DNA of 64,000 nucleotides from Salinicola sp. (GTDB lineage Bacteria > Pseudomonadota > Gammaproteobacteria > Pseudomonadales > Halomonadaceae). Numbering within the stretch: the first letter of the stretch is position 1; each line of letters opens with the position of its first letter. The stretch is taken from NCBI GenBank assembly GCA_002695065.1, contig NZNW01000065.1:1-64000 (forward strand), read 5' to 3'. The notes under the pieces are model-generated. The model made no database searches, was not told the origin of the DNA, and saw only the letters and a list, made by a program, of their open reading frames with translations. Of the stretch, positions 50,371 through 59,304 are shown in pieces. The position numbers and the translations under genes were made by a program.

Positions 50371-51242
50371 GTGCCGCTTCCCCCACCGCACGCCGGGGTC
50401 TCGCGACCCGGGCCGTGCTCTACGCGATCCTGGCGCTGTTTGCGATCGTCTATCTGATGCCGCTCTACGTGATGCTGACCACGTCGTTCAAGACGCTGGA
50501 GGAGATCCATCAGGGCAACATGCTGGCGCTACCCGGCCAGTGGACCCTGGACCCCTGGCGGGAAGCCTGGGGCAGCGCCTGCATCGGTCTCGAGTGCAAC
50601 GGCGTGCACGGCTACTTCTTCAACAGCATCAAGATCGTGGTGCCGGCGGTGCTGATCTCCGGGCTGCTGGGCGCGTTCAACGGCTACGTGCTGACCAAGT
50701 GGAAGTTTCGCGGCCACAAGATCGTATTCGGCCTGATGCTGTTCAGCTGCTTCATCCCGTTCCAGATCATTCTGTTGCCGATGGCCCGGGTGCTGGGGAT
50801 TCTGCATCTGGCCAACAGCACCGGTGGGCTGGTGCTGGTCCACATCGTCTACGGCATCGGGTTCACCACACTGTTCTTCCGTAACTTCTACGCCAGTTTT
50901 CCGGATGAACTGGTACGGGCGGCGCAGCTCGATGGCGCCGGCTTCTTCACCATCTTCTTCCGGATCCTGCTGCCGGCCTCGGTGCCGATCATCGTGGTCA
51001 CCATCATCTGGCAGTTCACCAACGTCTGGAACGACTTCCTGTTCGGCGTCTCGTTCGCGTCCGGCGACAGCGCGCCGATCACGGTGGCACTCAACAATCT
51101 GGTCAACAGCTCCACCGGGGTGAAGGCCTATAACGTCAACATGGCGGCAGCGATGGTGGCGGCGGTGCCGACGCTCATCGTCTATATCCTCGCGGGCAAG
51201 TATTTCCTGCGCGGGTTGATGTCGGGATCGGTCAAGGGCTGA
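50367..51242 (+). CDS. gtsC: Sugar ABC transporter, permease 2
   Basis: 291-aa MalG-type permease with about six helices, e.g. AVLYAILALFAIVYLMPLYV near the N-terminus. The loop ELVRAAQLDGAGFFTIFFRI is the ATPase-contact motif. ATG 50367 overlaps the stop of permease 1. The frame remains open upstream through permease 1, but that part is a shadow. It ends 7 nt before the ATPase gene. Confidence 0.9.
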   Translation: MSAASPTARRGLATRAVLYAILALFAIVYLMPLYVMLTTSFKTLEEIHQGNMLALPGQWTLDPWREAWGSACIGLECNGVHGYFFNSIKIVVPAVLISGLLGAFNGYVLTKWKFRGHKIVFGLMLFSCFIPFQIILLPMARVLGILHLANSTGGLVLVHIVYGIGFTTLFFRNFYASFPDELVRAAQLDGAGFFTIFFRILLPASVPIIVVTIIWQFTNVWNDFLFGVSFASGDSAPITVALNNLVNSSTGVKAYNVNMAAAMVAAVPTLIVYILAGKYFLRGLMSGSVKG

Positions 51243-51249
51243 GGATCAC

Positions 51250-52404
51250 ATGAGCTTTCTGCATATCAACAACGTTCACAAGCGCTTCGGCGAGACCCAT
51301 GTCCTGAAGGGCATCGACATCGCGATCGAGCAGGGCGATTTTCTGGTACTGGTGGGGCCGTCGGGCTGCGGCAAGTCGACACTTTTGAACATGATCGCCG
51401 GACTCGACTCGATCAGCGAGGGCGAGCTGCTGCTCGACGGCCGCTGCATCAACGACGTGCACCCCTCCCGGCGCGATATCGCCATGGTGTTCCAGTCCTA
51501 CGCGCTCTATCCGAGCATGACGGTGGCGGGCAACATCGGTTTCGGGCTGGAGATGCGCAAGGTCCCGCGCAAGCAGCGCCGCGAAGCGGTCGACCGGGTC
51601 GCCAAGCTGCTGCAGATCGAGAACCTGCTCGACCGCAAGCCGGGGCAACTTTCCGGCGGCCAGCGCCAGCGCGTGGCGATGGGGCGGGCGCTGGTGCGCG
51701 ATCCGCAGCTGTTCCTGTTCGACGAACCGCTGTCGAACCTGGATGCCAAGCTGCGCGTCGACATGCGCACCGAGATCAAGCAGCTCCACCAGCGCCTCGG
51801 CACCACCATCGTCTACGTCACCCACGACCAGATCGAGGCGATGACGCTGGCTTCGCGGATCGCCGTCATGCGTGGCGGCGAGCTGCAGCAGCTGGGGACG
51901 CCGCAGGCGGTCTACGACGATCCCAACAACCTGTTCGTCGCCGGTTTCATGGGCTCGCCGTCGATGAACCTGATCAAGGCGCGAATCGTCGAGCAGGGTG
52001 GGCTGCCGGTTGCCCAGGTGGCGACGGACGATTCCACCCTGACGCTGCCAGTCGTGCGCGACCGTGACGCACTGCGCGACTGGTGCGACCGCGACGTCAT
52101 CCTGGGCCTTCGGCCCGAGGCGATCACCGACCCGGCCAGTGCCAATCATGGCGAAGGCAACATCCACGAAGCGGAACTGCCGGTCGCGCTGGTCGAGCCG
52201 ACCGGGGCGGATCTCTACGTGGTGACGACGCTGGGCGGGACCCACGTCAATGCCCGCATGCGCCCCGGCACGCCGCTACGCTCGGGCGAGCGAACCCGGT
52301 TTGCCTTCGACGTCTCGCGCATGGTGGTGTTCGATCCCGACTCCGAGCAGCGCATTCGCGACGAGCGCACCGCGGAGACCACGCCGCTCGAGGAGACGGC
52401 CTGA
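51250..52404 (+). CDS. gtsD: Sugar ABC transporter, ATP-binding protein (MalK/UgpC type)
   Basis: 384-aa ATPase. Walker A GPSGCGKSTLLNMIAG, Q-loop MVFQSYALYPSMTV, signature LSGGQRQRVAMGRALVR, Walker B LFLFDEPLSNLDAKLRVDM. The C-terminal 140 residues form the TOBE/OB-fold regulatory domain of MalK-type ATPases. TGAGGATC precedes the ATG. It is the last gene of the operon and is convergent with the second MocR gene, 27 nt away. Such ATPases are often shared between several sugar importers. Confidence 0.92.
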   Translation: MSFLHINNVHKRFGETHVLKGIDIAIEQGDFLVLVGPSGCGKSTLLNMIAGLDSISEGELLLDGRCINDVHPSRRDIAMVFQSYALYPSMTVAGNIGFGLEMRKVPRKQRREAVDRVAKLLQIENLLDRKPGQLSGGQRQRVAMGRALVRDPQLFLFDEPLSNLDAKLRVDMRTEIKQLHQRLGTTIVYVTHDQIEAMTLASRIAVMRGGELQQLGTPQAVYDDPNNLFVAGFMGSPSMNLIKARIVEQGGLPVAQVATDDSTLTLPVVRDRDALRDWCDRDVILGLRPEAITDPASANHGEGNIHEAELPVALVEPTGADLYVVTTLGGTHVNARMRPGTPLRSGERTRFAFDVSRMVVFDPDSEQRIRDERTAETTPLEETA

Positions 52405-52431
52405 CGGGAGGAGGAGGGCGCCGAGCGCCGC

Positions 52432-53868
52432 TCAGCGCTGCAGGGCGACGAACTCGCGGATGCCCTCGGCCAGGCGCCGCCCTTGGCGTTCCAGCGCTTC
52501 GCCTTCGACCATGCCGACGCCGAGTATCAAACCGCGTCGAGGATCCCCCGGCCCACAGACCCGGCTCAGCGGCCGGGCCACCAGGTGATGCCGATTCAGT
52601 AGATGCTGCGACAGGCGCTCGTCGTCGAGGGTCGGAGCCAGCGACAGACTCAGGCTGATATTGCCGGCCGGAGGCGAGATATCGGCGACGCCTGGGGTGC
52701 CGACCAGCAGCTCGTGCAGTCGCTGCTGGCGCTCCAGGTAGGCTTGCGCCATGCGCCGACACCAGCGGTCGAGATCGCCATCGTCGATGAACGCGGCGAG
52801 TACCGCCTGATCGAGCAGGCGGCCTTCGCGAAAGACACCGGTGCGCACCCGGTTGATGGCGGTGCTGAGCCCCCTCGGCACGATCAGGTACCCCAGACGC
52901 AATCCCGGAAACATCAGCTTGGAGAACGAGCCGATCAGGATCTGGTTGCCGGTTTCCGGGTCGAACGCCAGCTCACGATGATCGCCGTCGCCGAACTCGT
53001 AGTCATCCTCCAGGATCCAGTCCGGTTCGAGAGCATCGATCAATTCTTGTTTGTGAGCACTTACCGATGCCACACCCAACGGATAATGGTGGGTGCCGGT
53101 GAAGTAGAGCAGTCTGGGGCGTGGCCGAGGCAGGGCGCCGACATAACCGTGACGCGGCTCCCAGATGGCGTGGTCTATCTCGAGGCCGCCGGCCTGGAAG
53201 ACGTTGCGCGCACCCCAGTAGAACGGCGAATCCATGACCGCGCGATCGCCGTCATCGGCCAGCGTCAGCGCGCATAGCTGCAAGCCGTGATGGGCGCCCT
53301 CGGTGATGACGATCTGGTCCAGCCCACAGTCGATGCCTCGCCACCGGGCGAGATAGCCGGCGATGGCACGTTTCAAGGGGCCGTAGCCGCCCGAGGCGTA
53401 GGAGAGCAGCAGCGTGTTGTGGGGGACGGTGATCCGGGAGTAGAGCTGGCGCCAGCGGGCGATGGGGAAGTGCGCGATATCGGGAACGCCTGGCACGAAG
53501 GCACCGCTCTGTAGCGGGCTGGCCCCCACATCGTGCAGCAACTCGCCGGCGCGGCGGGAAATCGGCCCGATCTCGGCAACCCGTCGCCCCCGCCCGGGTG
53601 AGTGCTTGCATACCCAGGTGCCCTTGCCGTGGTCGGTCACCAGATGCCCCTGGCGGATCAGATTCTCGATGACGCCCGCCAGCGTGTTGCGGGCCATGCC
53701 GAGCGCGTCACACAGCGTGCGATGCCCGGGCAGCCGCTGGCCGTCCTGCCACCGCTGCTCGATCAGCGTCAGCAGGGTCTGCTCGAGACGGCAGTACTTG
53801 GTCAGATGGTCGGGCTGGGCCAGGTAGCTTTGCCGGATATGGTCCAGCGCCTGACGACGGTCGTCCAT
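52432..53868 (-). CDS. MocR-family regulator (GntR-aminotransferase fusion), probable regulator of the gabT region
   Basis: 478-aa protein. The N-terminal winged helix has QRLPGHRTLCDALGMARNTL and VIENLIRQGHLVTDHGKGTW. The aminotransferase-like domain has EDDYEFGDGDHRELAFDP and the PLP-lysine motif IGSFSKLMFPGLRLGYLIVP. GAGGTAGGCC lies upstream of the ATG. It is divergent from an amino-acid permease followed by gabT, so a GabR-like role in GABA or related amine use is likely. Two GTGGTC(C/T)A repeats lie in the divergent gap. Confidence 0.87.
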   Translation of the reverse strand: MDDRRQALDHIRQSYLAQPDHLTKYCRLEQTLLTLIEQRWQDGQRLPGHRTLCDALGMARNTLAGVIENLIRQGHLVTDHGKGTWVCKHSPGRGRRVAEIGPISRRAGELLHDVGASPLQSGAFVPGVPDIAHFPIARWRQLYSRITVPHNTLLLSYASGGYGPLKRAIAGYLARWRGIDCGLDQIVITEGAHHGLQLCALTLADDGDRAVMDSPFYWGARNVFQAGGLEIDHAIWEPRHGYVGALPRPRPRLLYFTGTHHYPLGVASVSAHKQELIDALEPDWILEDDYEFGDGDHRELAFDPETGNQILIGSFSKLMFPGLRLGYLIVPRGLSTAINRVRTGVFREGRLLDQAVLAAFIDDGDLDRWCRRMAQAYLERQQRLHELLVGTPGVADISPPAGNISLSLSLAPTLDDERLSQHLLNRHHLVARPLSRVCGPGDPRRGLILGVGMVEGEALERQGRRLAEGIREFVALQR

Positions 53869-53924
53869 GGCCTACCTCACGAGAGACGCGGAAACGTCCG
53901 CGGATTATGGGGGGAGAGCCCCAT

Positions 53925-53953
53925 GTGGTCCACCGCCATCGGGAAGTGGTCTA
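53925..53953. promoter_or_regulatory. Direct repeat GTGGTC(C/T)A between divergent MocR and permease genes
   Basis: GTGGTCCA (53925-53932) and GTGGTCTA (53946-53953, within GAAGTGGTCTAG), 21 bp apart start to start (two helical turns). Similar GTGGWCTA motifs are, from memory, reported for MocR proteins such as PdxR. Candidate operator. Confidence 0.55.
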
Positions 53954-54057
53954 GTCCCGGTCACGCATCGGGGTGATAGCGTGGCGTCAGGGCCGACTCC
54001 CGCGGTCGACCGACCCCGGGGTTCGGCCTATCAAAAACAACCTGAAGAGACCCACTC

Positions 54058-55479
54058 ATGTCGAACGCTTCTCAACCCCCGGAGCTCGTGCGAGTCCTCG
54101 CACGGGCCGATGTCCTAGCCCTGGCTTTCGGCGCCATGATCGGTTGGGGCTGGATAGTCCTCACCGGTAGCGCCATCCTCGATGGCGGTAGCGTGGGCGC
54201 GATACTCGCTTTCGTCATCGGCGGCATCGCGGTGCTGCTGGTGGGGCTGACCTATGCCGAGCTGGCGTCGGCGATGCCCCAGGTCGGCGGCGAGCATGTC
54301 TACAGCTATCGCGCGCTCGGCCATTTCGCCTCGTTCGTCTGCACCTGGAGCATCGTGCTGGGGTACGTCAGCGTGGCGTCGTTCGAGGCGGTGGCGCTGC
54401 CGACGGTCGTCGAGCACCTGTTCCCCGGCTATGCCGTGGGCGACCTGTGGACCGTCGCCGGCTGGGACGTCAAGGCGACCTGGGTCGCGGTGGGCGTGCT
54501 CGGTTCGCTGGTGATGATGGCCGTCAACTACGTGGGGATCTCCACCGCTGCGCTGCTGCAGAAGGTCGTCACCGGGCTGATCCTGGTGGCGGGGGTGATG
54601 TTCGTGACCGGATCGCTGTTCACCGGCGACGGCGGCAACATGCAGCCGCTGTTCGCCAGCGGTGAACACGGCGCCGTCGGCGGCATCGTGGCGGTACTGG
54701 TGCTGGTCCCGTTCCTGTTCGTCGGTTTCGACGTGATTCCCCAGGCGGCCGAAGAGATCAACCTGCCATTCCGCGATATCGGCAAGGTGCTGGTGCTCTC
54801 GGTCATCATGGCGGTGTGCTGGTATACCCTGATCATTCTCGGCACCAGCCTGATGCTCGACAACGAGGCGCTGCAGGGCAGCTCGCTCAGCGTCCCGGAC
54901 GCGATGACGGCGGTGTTCGATGGGGCCTGGGCGGGCAATCTGATGGTGCTGGCGGGCATCGCCGGGATCATCACCAGCTGGAACGCGTTCTACATCGGCG
55001 GTTCGCGGGCGATCTATGCCCTGGCGCATTCCGGCATGCTGCCCGCCTTCCTGGGCAAGCTGCATCCACGCTACAAGACCCCCACCAACGCGATCATCCT
55101 GATCGGCGTGCTCTCCACCGCGGCGCCTTTCTTCGGACGTCCGGCGCTGGTCTGGCTGGTCGATGCCGGCGGCCTGGGCATCGTGCTCGCCTATCTGTTC
55201 GTGGCGCTGTCGTTCGTCATCCTGCGCTATCGCGAACCCGACATGCCGCGCCCCTATCATGTCGGTGCCGGCAAGCTGGTCGGTGTGCTGGCGGTGCTGC
55301 TGTCACTGGGCATGACCTGTCTCTACCTGCCCGGCAGCCCGTCGGCGCTGACTTCCATCGAGTGGTCCATCTTCGGCGGCTGGATGATCGCCGGATTGGC
55401 ACTGTACGGATGGGCCCGGCGGCACTACGGTCGAGAGATGGGCGATCGCCTCATTCGGGCAGCCTACGATAAAGCCTGA
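54058..55479 (+). CDS. APC-family amino-acid permease
   Basis: 473-aa transporter with about 12 hydrophobic helices. Typical APC stretches: VLALAFGAMIGWGWIVLTGS in helix 1, YAELASAMPQVGGEHVYSYR in helix 2, and PFLFVGFDVIPQAAEEINLP. The ribosome-binding site is weak (GAAGAGA). It lies upstream of gabT on the same strand (91 nt gap) and opposite a MocR regulator. The likely substrate is GABA, beta-alanine or a polyamine-derived amino acid; the sequence does not decide. Confidence 0.87.
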   Translation: MSNASQPPELVRVLARADVLALAFGAMIGWGWIVLTGSAILDGGSVGAILAFVIGGIAVLLVGLTYAELASAMPQVGGEHVYSYRALGHFASFVCTWSIVLGYVSVASFEAVALPTVVEHLFPGYAVGDLWTVAGWDVKATWVAVGVLGSLVMMAVNYVGISTAALLQKVVTGLILVAGVMFVTGSLFTGDGGNMQPLFASGEHGAVGGIVAVLVLVPFLFVGFDVIPQAAEEINLPFRDIGKVLVLSVIMAVCWYTLIILGTSLMLDNEALQGSSLSVPDAMTAVFDGAWAGNLMVLAGIAGIITSWNAFYIGGSRAIYALAHSGMLPAFLGKLHPRYKTPTNAIILIGVLSTAAPFFGRPALVWLVDAGGLGIVLAYLFVALSFVILRYREPDMPRPYHVGAGKLVGVLAVLLSLGMTCLYLPGSPSALTSIEWSIFGGWMIAGLALYGWARRHYGREMGDRLIRAAYDKA

Positions 55480-55570
55480 TCCCGATTTCATGGCGCGCCG
55501 CCTGCCGAAACCGACGACGACGCGCGATTCACGTTAGCGGCACCCGATGCCGTGTCAGGAGGAGTGTTCC

Positions 55571-56863
55571 ATGGCTAATGCATCCATGACCAATGCAGAA
55601 CTCAACGAACTCAAGCAGCGCTACGTGGCCAGCGGTGCGGCCAGCCCGGCGGTCGAGTTCGCCGCGCGGGCGGAGAACGCCGAGCTCTGGGACGAGGATG
55701 GCAAGCGCTTCATCGATTTCGCCGGCGGTATCGGCGTGCTCAACATCGGTCACCGCCACCCCAAGGTGGTCGAGGCGGTCAAGGCCCAGCTCGACAAGGT
55801 GATGCACACCTGCCAGACGGTCATGCCCTACGAGGGCTACGTGCGGGTGGCGCAGAAGCTCAGCGAGGTGACGCCGGTGCGCGGCCACGCCAAGGTGATG
55901 CTGGCCAACTCCGGTGCCGAGGCGCTGGAAAATGCGGTCAAGGTGGCCCGTGCCGCCACCGGGCGCTCCAGCGTGATCTGTTTCACCGGCGGCTATCACG
56001 GCCGCACCTTCATGACCATGGCGATGAACGGCAAGGTCGCACCGTACCGCACCGACTTCGGCCCCATGCCCGGTCAGGTCTATCGTGCGCCCTACCCGGT
56101 GCCCTCCATCGGGGTCAGCGAGGAAGAGGCCCTGCGCCATCTCAAGATGACGCTGAAGACCGATGCCAACCCCAGTGACACCGCGGCGATCGTGATCGAG
56201 CCGGTGCTGGGTGAGGGCGGTTTCCATGCGGCGCCGGCAAGCTTCCTGAAAGCGCTTCGCGAGATCTGCGACGAGCACGGCATCCTGCTGATCGTCGACG
56301 AAGTGCAGTCCGGCTTCGGGCGAACCGGCAAGCTGTTTGCCATCGAGCACAGCGGCGTCGAACCGGACATCATCACCATGGCCAAGAGCATGGCCGACGG
56401 CATGCCGATCTCGGCGGTGGTGGGAACCGACAAGGTGATGGACGCCTCCGGCGGCAATTCGCTGGGCGGCACCTACACCGGTAGCCCCGTTTCCTGCGCC
56501 GCGGTACTGGCCGTGCTGGAGGTGTTCGAGGAAGAGCGCATCCTGGAAAAGAGCCAGGCGCTGGGCGAGAAGCTCCGGGTGCGCTTCGACAAGTGGCAGC
56601 AGGATTACGCTGGCGTCGCCAACGTGCGCAACCTGGGCGCCATGGCGGCCTTCGATCTGGTCACCGACAAGAAGAGCGGCGTGCCCAATGCCGAGCTGGC
56701 GGGCAAGCTCTGCAAGACCGCTCGCGAGCGCGGCCTGATCCTGCTCTCCTGTGGCCTCTATGCCAACACCATCCGTTTCCTGATGCCGGTCACCATCAGC
56801 GACGAAGTGCTGGAGGAGGGTCTCGACCTGATCGAAGCGATGCTGAGCGAATTCGGCGCCTGA
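55571..56863 (+). CDS. gabT: 4-aminobutyrate aminotransferase
   Basis: 430-aa class III PLP aminotransferase. IDFAGGIGVLNIGHRHPKVV, SGAEALENAVKVARAATGR, LIVDEVQSGFGRTGKLFAIE and the PLP lysine in IITMAKSMADGMPISAVVG are typical of GabT. AGGAGGAG lies upstream of ATG 55571; the frame is open 8 codons earlier. It converts GABA plus 2-oxoglutarate to succinate semialdehyde. No gabD (succinate-semialdehyde dehydrogenase) lies directly beside it; an ExaC-type dehydrogenase occurs 2.4 kb further on. A terminator follows. Confidence 0.9.
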   Translation: MANASMTNAELNELKQRYVASGAASPAVEFAARAENAELWDEDGKRFIDFAGGIGVLNIGHRHPKVVEAVKAQLDKVMHTCQTVMPYEGYVRVAQKLSEVTPVRGHAKVMLANSGAEALENAVKVARAATGRSSVICFTGGYHGRTFMTMAMNGKVAPYRTDFGPMPGQVYRAPYPVPSIGVSEEEALRHLKMTLKTDANPSDTAAIVIEPVLGEGGFHAAPASFLKALREICDEHGILLIVDEVQSGFGRTGKLFAIEHSGVEPDIITMAKSMADGMPISAVVGTDKVMDASGGNSLGGTYTGSPVSCAAVLAVLEVFEEERILEKSQALGEKLRVRFDKWQQDYAGVANVRNLGAMAAFDLVTDKKSGVPNAELAGKLCKTARERGLILLSCGLYANTIRFLMPVTISDEVLEEGLDLIEAMLSEFGA

Positions 56864-56910
56864 GCTGAATGATCCCTGCCCCGCGGGGCGGGGCGGATAC
56901 GCCGAAAAGA

Positions 56911-56950
56911 AGCCGACGCTGCGGTTGCAGCGTCGGCTTTTTCGTTTTTC
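56911..56950 (+). terminator. Rho-independent terminator of gabT
   Basis: Perfect 12-bp stem AGCCGACGCTGC (56911-56922) with GCAGCGTCGGCT (56927-56938), GGTT loop, then TTTTCGTTTTTC. It lies 47 nt past the gabT stop and before the 3' end of the opposite-strand acetyltransferase gene. Confidence 0.92.
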
Positions 56951-56970
56951 GCTTCCATTGAAGTTAGTGC

Positions 56971-57444
56971 TTACTTACGATTCGCGTCGGCCAATCGCTG
57001 CATATCGATATGGGGGATGCCGTCCTCCACATAGATCTCGCCGACCGGCTCGAACCCGTGACGACCGTAGTAGGCTTGTAGATGTGCCTGGGCGGATAGC
57101 CGGGCGTGGCGACCCGGCCACAGCGATTCGATTCGCGTCAGCGCGGCTCGCAGCAGGTCGTGGCCCAGGCCGCCACCGCGGTGGGCGGGGTGGATGACGA
57201 CGCGACCGATGGAGACCGCTTGGTTGACTGGATCGGGTGCCAGCAGGCGCAGGGTGGCCGCGAGCCGACCCGCCGCCAGGACCTGCAAGTGGTGCGTCGA
57301 TGCCGCCAGATCGTGGCCGTCCAGCTCCTGATAGGCGCACTGCTGTTCGACCACGAACACGGCCTCGCGCAGCGACAGCAGGGTGTACAGCCTGGCAGGG
57401 TCCAGCTTCGGCCCGGTCTGCCATATCCACTCGTATGATGTCAT
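56971..57444 (-). CDS. GNAT acetyltransferase, ElaA family
   Basis: 157-aa N-acetyltransferase. LYTLLSLREAVFVVEQQCAY followed by QELDGHDL is the ElaA-type start. SIGRVVIHPAHRGGGLGHDL holds the acetyl-CoA-binding R/Q-x-x-G-x-G/A motif. The end FEPVGEIYVEDGIPHIDM matches the family. ATG 57444 is preferred because it gives the family N-terminus; the open frame to 57561 is extra. Substrate unknown. Divergent from the dehydratase gene. Confidence 0.88.
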   Translation of the reverse strand: MTSYEWIWQTGPKLDPARLYTLLSLREAVFVVEQQCAYQELDGHDLAASTHHLQVLAAGRLAATLRLLAPDPVNQAVSIGRVVIHPAHRGGGLGHDLLRAALTRIESLWPGRHARLSAQAHLQAYYGRHGFEPVGEIYVEDGIPHIDMQRLADANRK

Positions 57445-57553
57445 CTGTCCCTTTCCTCGCGGCCGTTCAGCCATCATGATCGATGGCACTTCGGCTGGCA
57501 TATTACGCAGCGTGCCACGGAATGTCAGTGGCGACGGCGACAGGAGAGAGGGC

Positions 57554-58528
57554 ATGAGCAACCTGGCGATCGATTACGACGATGTGGTGGCGGCACACCG
57601 GCGGCTGGCGGGCGTCGCCCACCACACCCCCGTGCTGCGTTCGACGACGGCCGATGAGCGCAGCGGCGCATCGCTTCATTTCAAGGCGGAACATCTCCAG
57701 CGCATCGGCGCCTTCAAGTTTCGTGGTGGCTACAATGCCATCAGCCAGTTCGACCGCGACCAGAAGGCGGCGGGGGTGATCGCCTTCTCCTCGGGCAACC
57801 ATGCCCAGGCGATTGCGCTCTCGGCCAGGCTGCACGGCATTCGCGCGGTCATCGTGATGCCGGAGGACGCACCCGCGATCAAGATCGCGGCCACGCGGGG
57901 CTACGGTGCCGAAGTGGTGCTCTATGATCGCTATACCCAGGATCGCGAGGCGCTGGGCCGGGAACTGGCCGAGGCCGAGGGCTTGACGCTGATCCCGCCG
58001 TTCAACCACCCCCATGTGATGGCAGGGCAGGGAACCGCCGCCAAGGAGCTGTTCGATGATGTCGGTGAGCTGGATACGTTGATCGTGCCGCTGGGCGGCG
58101 GCGGGCTGTTGTCCGGCTGTGCCACGGTCGCCAGGGCGCGCTATCCGAGCTGCCGGATCATCGGGGTCGAGCCGGAAGCCGGCAACGACGCCCAGCGAAG
58201 CCTGGCCCGTGGCGAGATCGTCTCGATTGCCACCCCGCGCACCATCGCCGATGGCGCCCAGACCCAGGCGCTGGGCAGCCTGACGTTCCCGGTGCTGCAG
58301 CAGTGCGTCGACGAGATCGTCACCGTCACCGACGCCGAGCTGGTCGACACGATGGACTTCCTGGCCGGTCGCATGAAACAGTTCGTCGAGCCGACCGGCT
58401 GCCTGGCGGCTGCGGCGGCCTTCGGTGGCCGGATGCGGATAGCGGGTCAGCGTGTCGGGATCGTGCTCTCCGGAGGCAACATCGATCTGCACCGGTTCGC
58501 TGAGCTGATTCCGTCGGCCCGCCACTAG
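57554..58528 (+). CDS. Threonine/serine dehydratase-like PLP enzyme
   Basis: 324-aa fold-type II PLP enzyme. The PLP lysine is in IGAFKFRGGYNAIS, followed by AFSSGNHAQAIALSA and the glycine loop VPLGGGGLLSGCA. It lacks the C-terminal ACT-like regulatory domain of biosynthetic IlvA, so a catabolic threonine/serine dehydratase, serine racemase or threo-3-hydroxyaspartate ammonia-lyase are all possible. GGAGAGAGGGC lies upstream of ATG 57554; the frame is open back to 57383, within the divergent acetyltransferase. Confidence 0.87.
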   Translation: MSNLAIDYDDVVAAHRRLAGVAHHTPVLRSTTADERSGASLHFKAEHLQRIGAFKFRGGYNAISQFDRDQKAAGVIAFSSGNHAQAIALSARLHGIRAVIVMPEDAPAIKIAATRGYGAEVVLYDRYTQDREALGRELAEAEGLTLIPPFNHPHVMAGQGTAAKELFDDVGELDTLIVPLGGGGLLSGCATVARARYPSCRIIGVEPEAGNDAQRSLARGEIVSIATPRTIADGAQTQALGSLTFPVLQQCVDEIVTVTDAELVDTMDFLAGRMKQFVEPTGCLAAAAAFGGRMRIAGQRVGIVLSGGNIDLHRFAELIPSARH

Positions 58529-58530
58529 AC

Positions 58531-58695
58531 TTTGTACGAAAACTAGCTGCGCTCGGCAATACGGCGTTAAAAATCGGCTGGAACGCCAGCCCGGTCAAAA
58601 TGCTCATTTACACCCCGTAAACTGGTTCGCCAGCCCGGTCCGTTTTCGCCGATTTTTGCCTTGTCTTGCCTTCGCTCGCTGACTTTTCGTACAAA
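58531..58695. repeat. Imperfect palindromic intergenic element, copy 3 (largest)
   Basis: 165-bp element ending in perfect 12-bp inverted repeats TTTGTACGAAAA (58531-58542) and TTTTCGTACAAA (58684-58695). The next arms pair AAAAATCGGC (58570-58579) with GCCGATTTTT (58648-58657). The centre holds two direct copies of CGCCAGCCCGGTC (58584-58596, 58628-58640) around a small TTTAC/GTAAA hairpin. Related to 17764-17870 and 43959-44081. It lies between two convergent 3' ends. Confidence 0.75.
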
Positions 58696-58720
58696 CCCTA
58701 ATCCGTCTGTCCGGGGCGAA

Positions 58721-59029
58721 TCAAAGTTGCGGCGAAAGCTCTCGCAACAGCGATCGGGTGATCTCCTGCCACTCGTCATCGAGACTCTGGTCCGGCACCT
58801 GGCGCCCCGCCTGCCGATACCAGTAACCGGCGTTGGCGACATCGCCTTCCCAGCGGTGAAGATAGGCGTGCACCCAGGCTGCGCGGGAGCCGGAGGCGGA
58901 GTCCACCTGATCGTGTGCCTTGGACCACTCGGACTTGCCGGCCCACCACAGGGCGCGAAGCTCGCGACCCAGATCGGGGGGTGGGGACGGTCGATCGAGA
59001 CTGCCCAGGAAGGTCGTCATGTTGGTCAT
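58721..59029 (-). CDS. Conserved hypothetical protein
   Basis: 102-aa soluble protein rich in Trp. It has a proline-rich start (GSLDRPSPPPDLGRELRALW) and a conserved-looking core (WWAGKSEWSKAHDQ, AAWVHAYLHRWEGDVANAGY, WYRQAG). I recall similar uncharacterised proteins in other proteobacteria but no function. ATG 59029 has GAGG 7 nt upstream; the open frame to 59095 is extra. It lies alone between the dehydratase (convergent) and exaC genes. No signal peptide or membrane helix. Confidence 0.75.
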   Translation of the reverse strand: MTNMTTFLGSLDRPSPPPDLGRELRALWWAGKSEWSKAHDQVDSASGSRAAWVHAYLHRWEGDVANAGYWYRQAGRQVPDQSLDDEWQEITRSLLRELSPQL

Positions 59030-59304
59030 GGCGTGTCCTCGCTTTAGCCTGTCCGTGTATCTCACTGTAATCGAGCGAAGATCGGCCCGATACAACGTGG
59101 ATCAAGCCGGCGCCCGCGAACCGGACGTATCGAAGGGGCTCGTCGGTGCGCCGGAGGGGCTGCCGATCGTCGCGAACGGAAGGTGGGAGGACGCCAGGCA
59201 GGGGCGGGAAGGCGGCGGAACGAGCGCGACGAGATCATCGGGTTCGTCGTCTGTCCAGCCAATGGCTCCGGGGCCCTTGCGGACCCCGGAACCCGTCGGT
59301 CGAT

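Noticed and set aside
59267-59290. Terminator after exaC (TCCGGGG/CCCCGGA hairpin)
   Set aside because: Seven-bp GC stem with no T run on either side; not enough to call a terminator.
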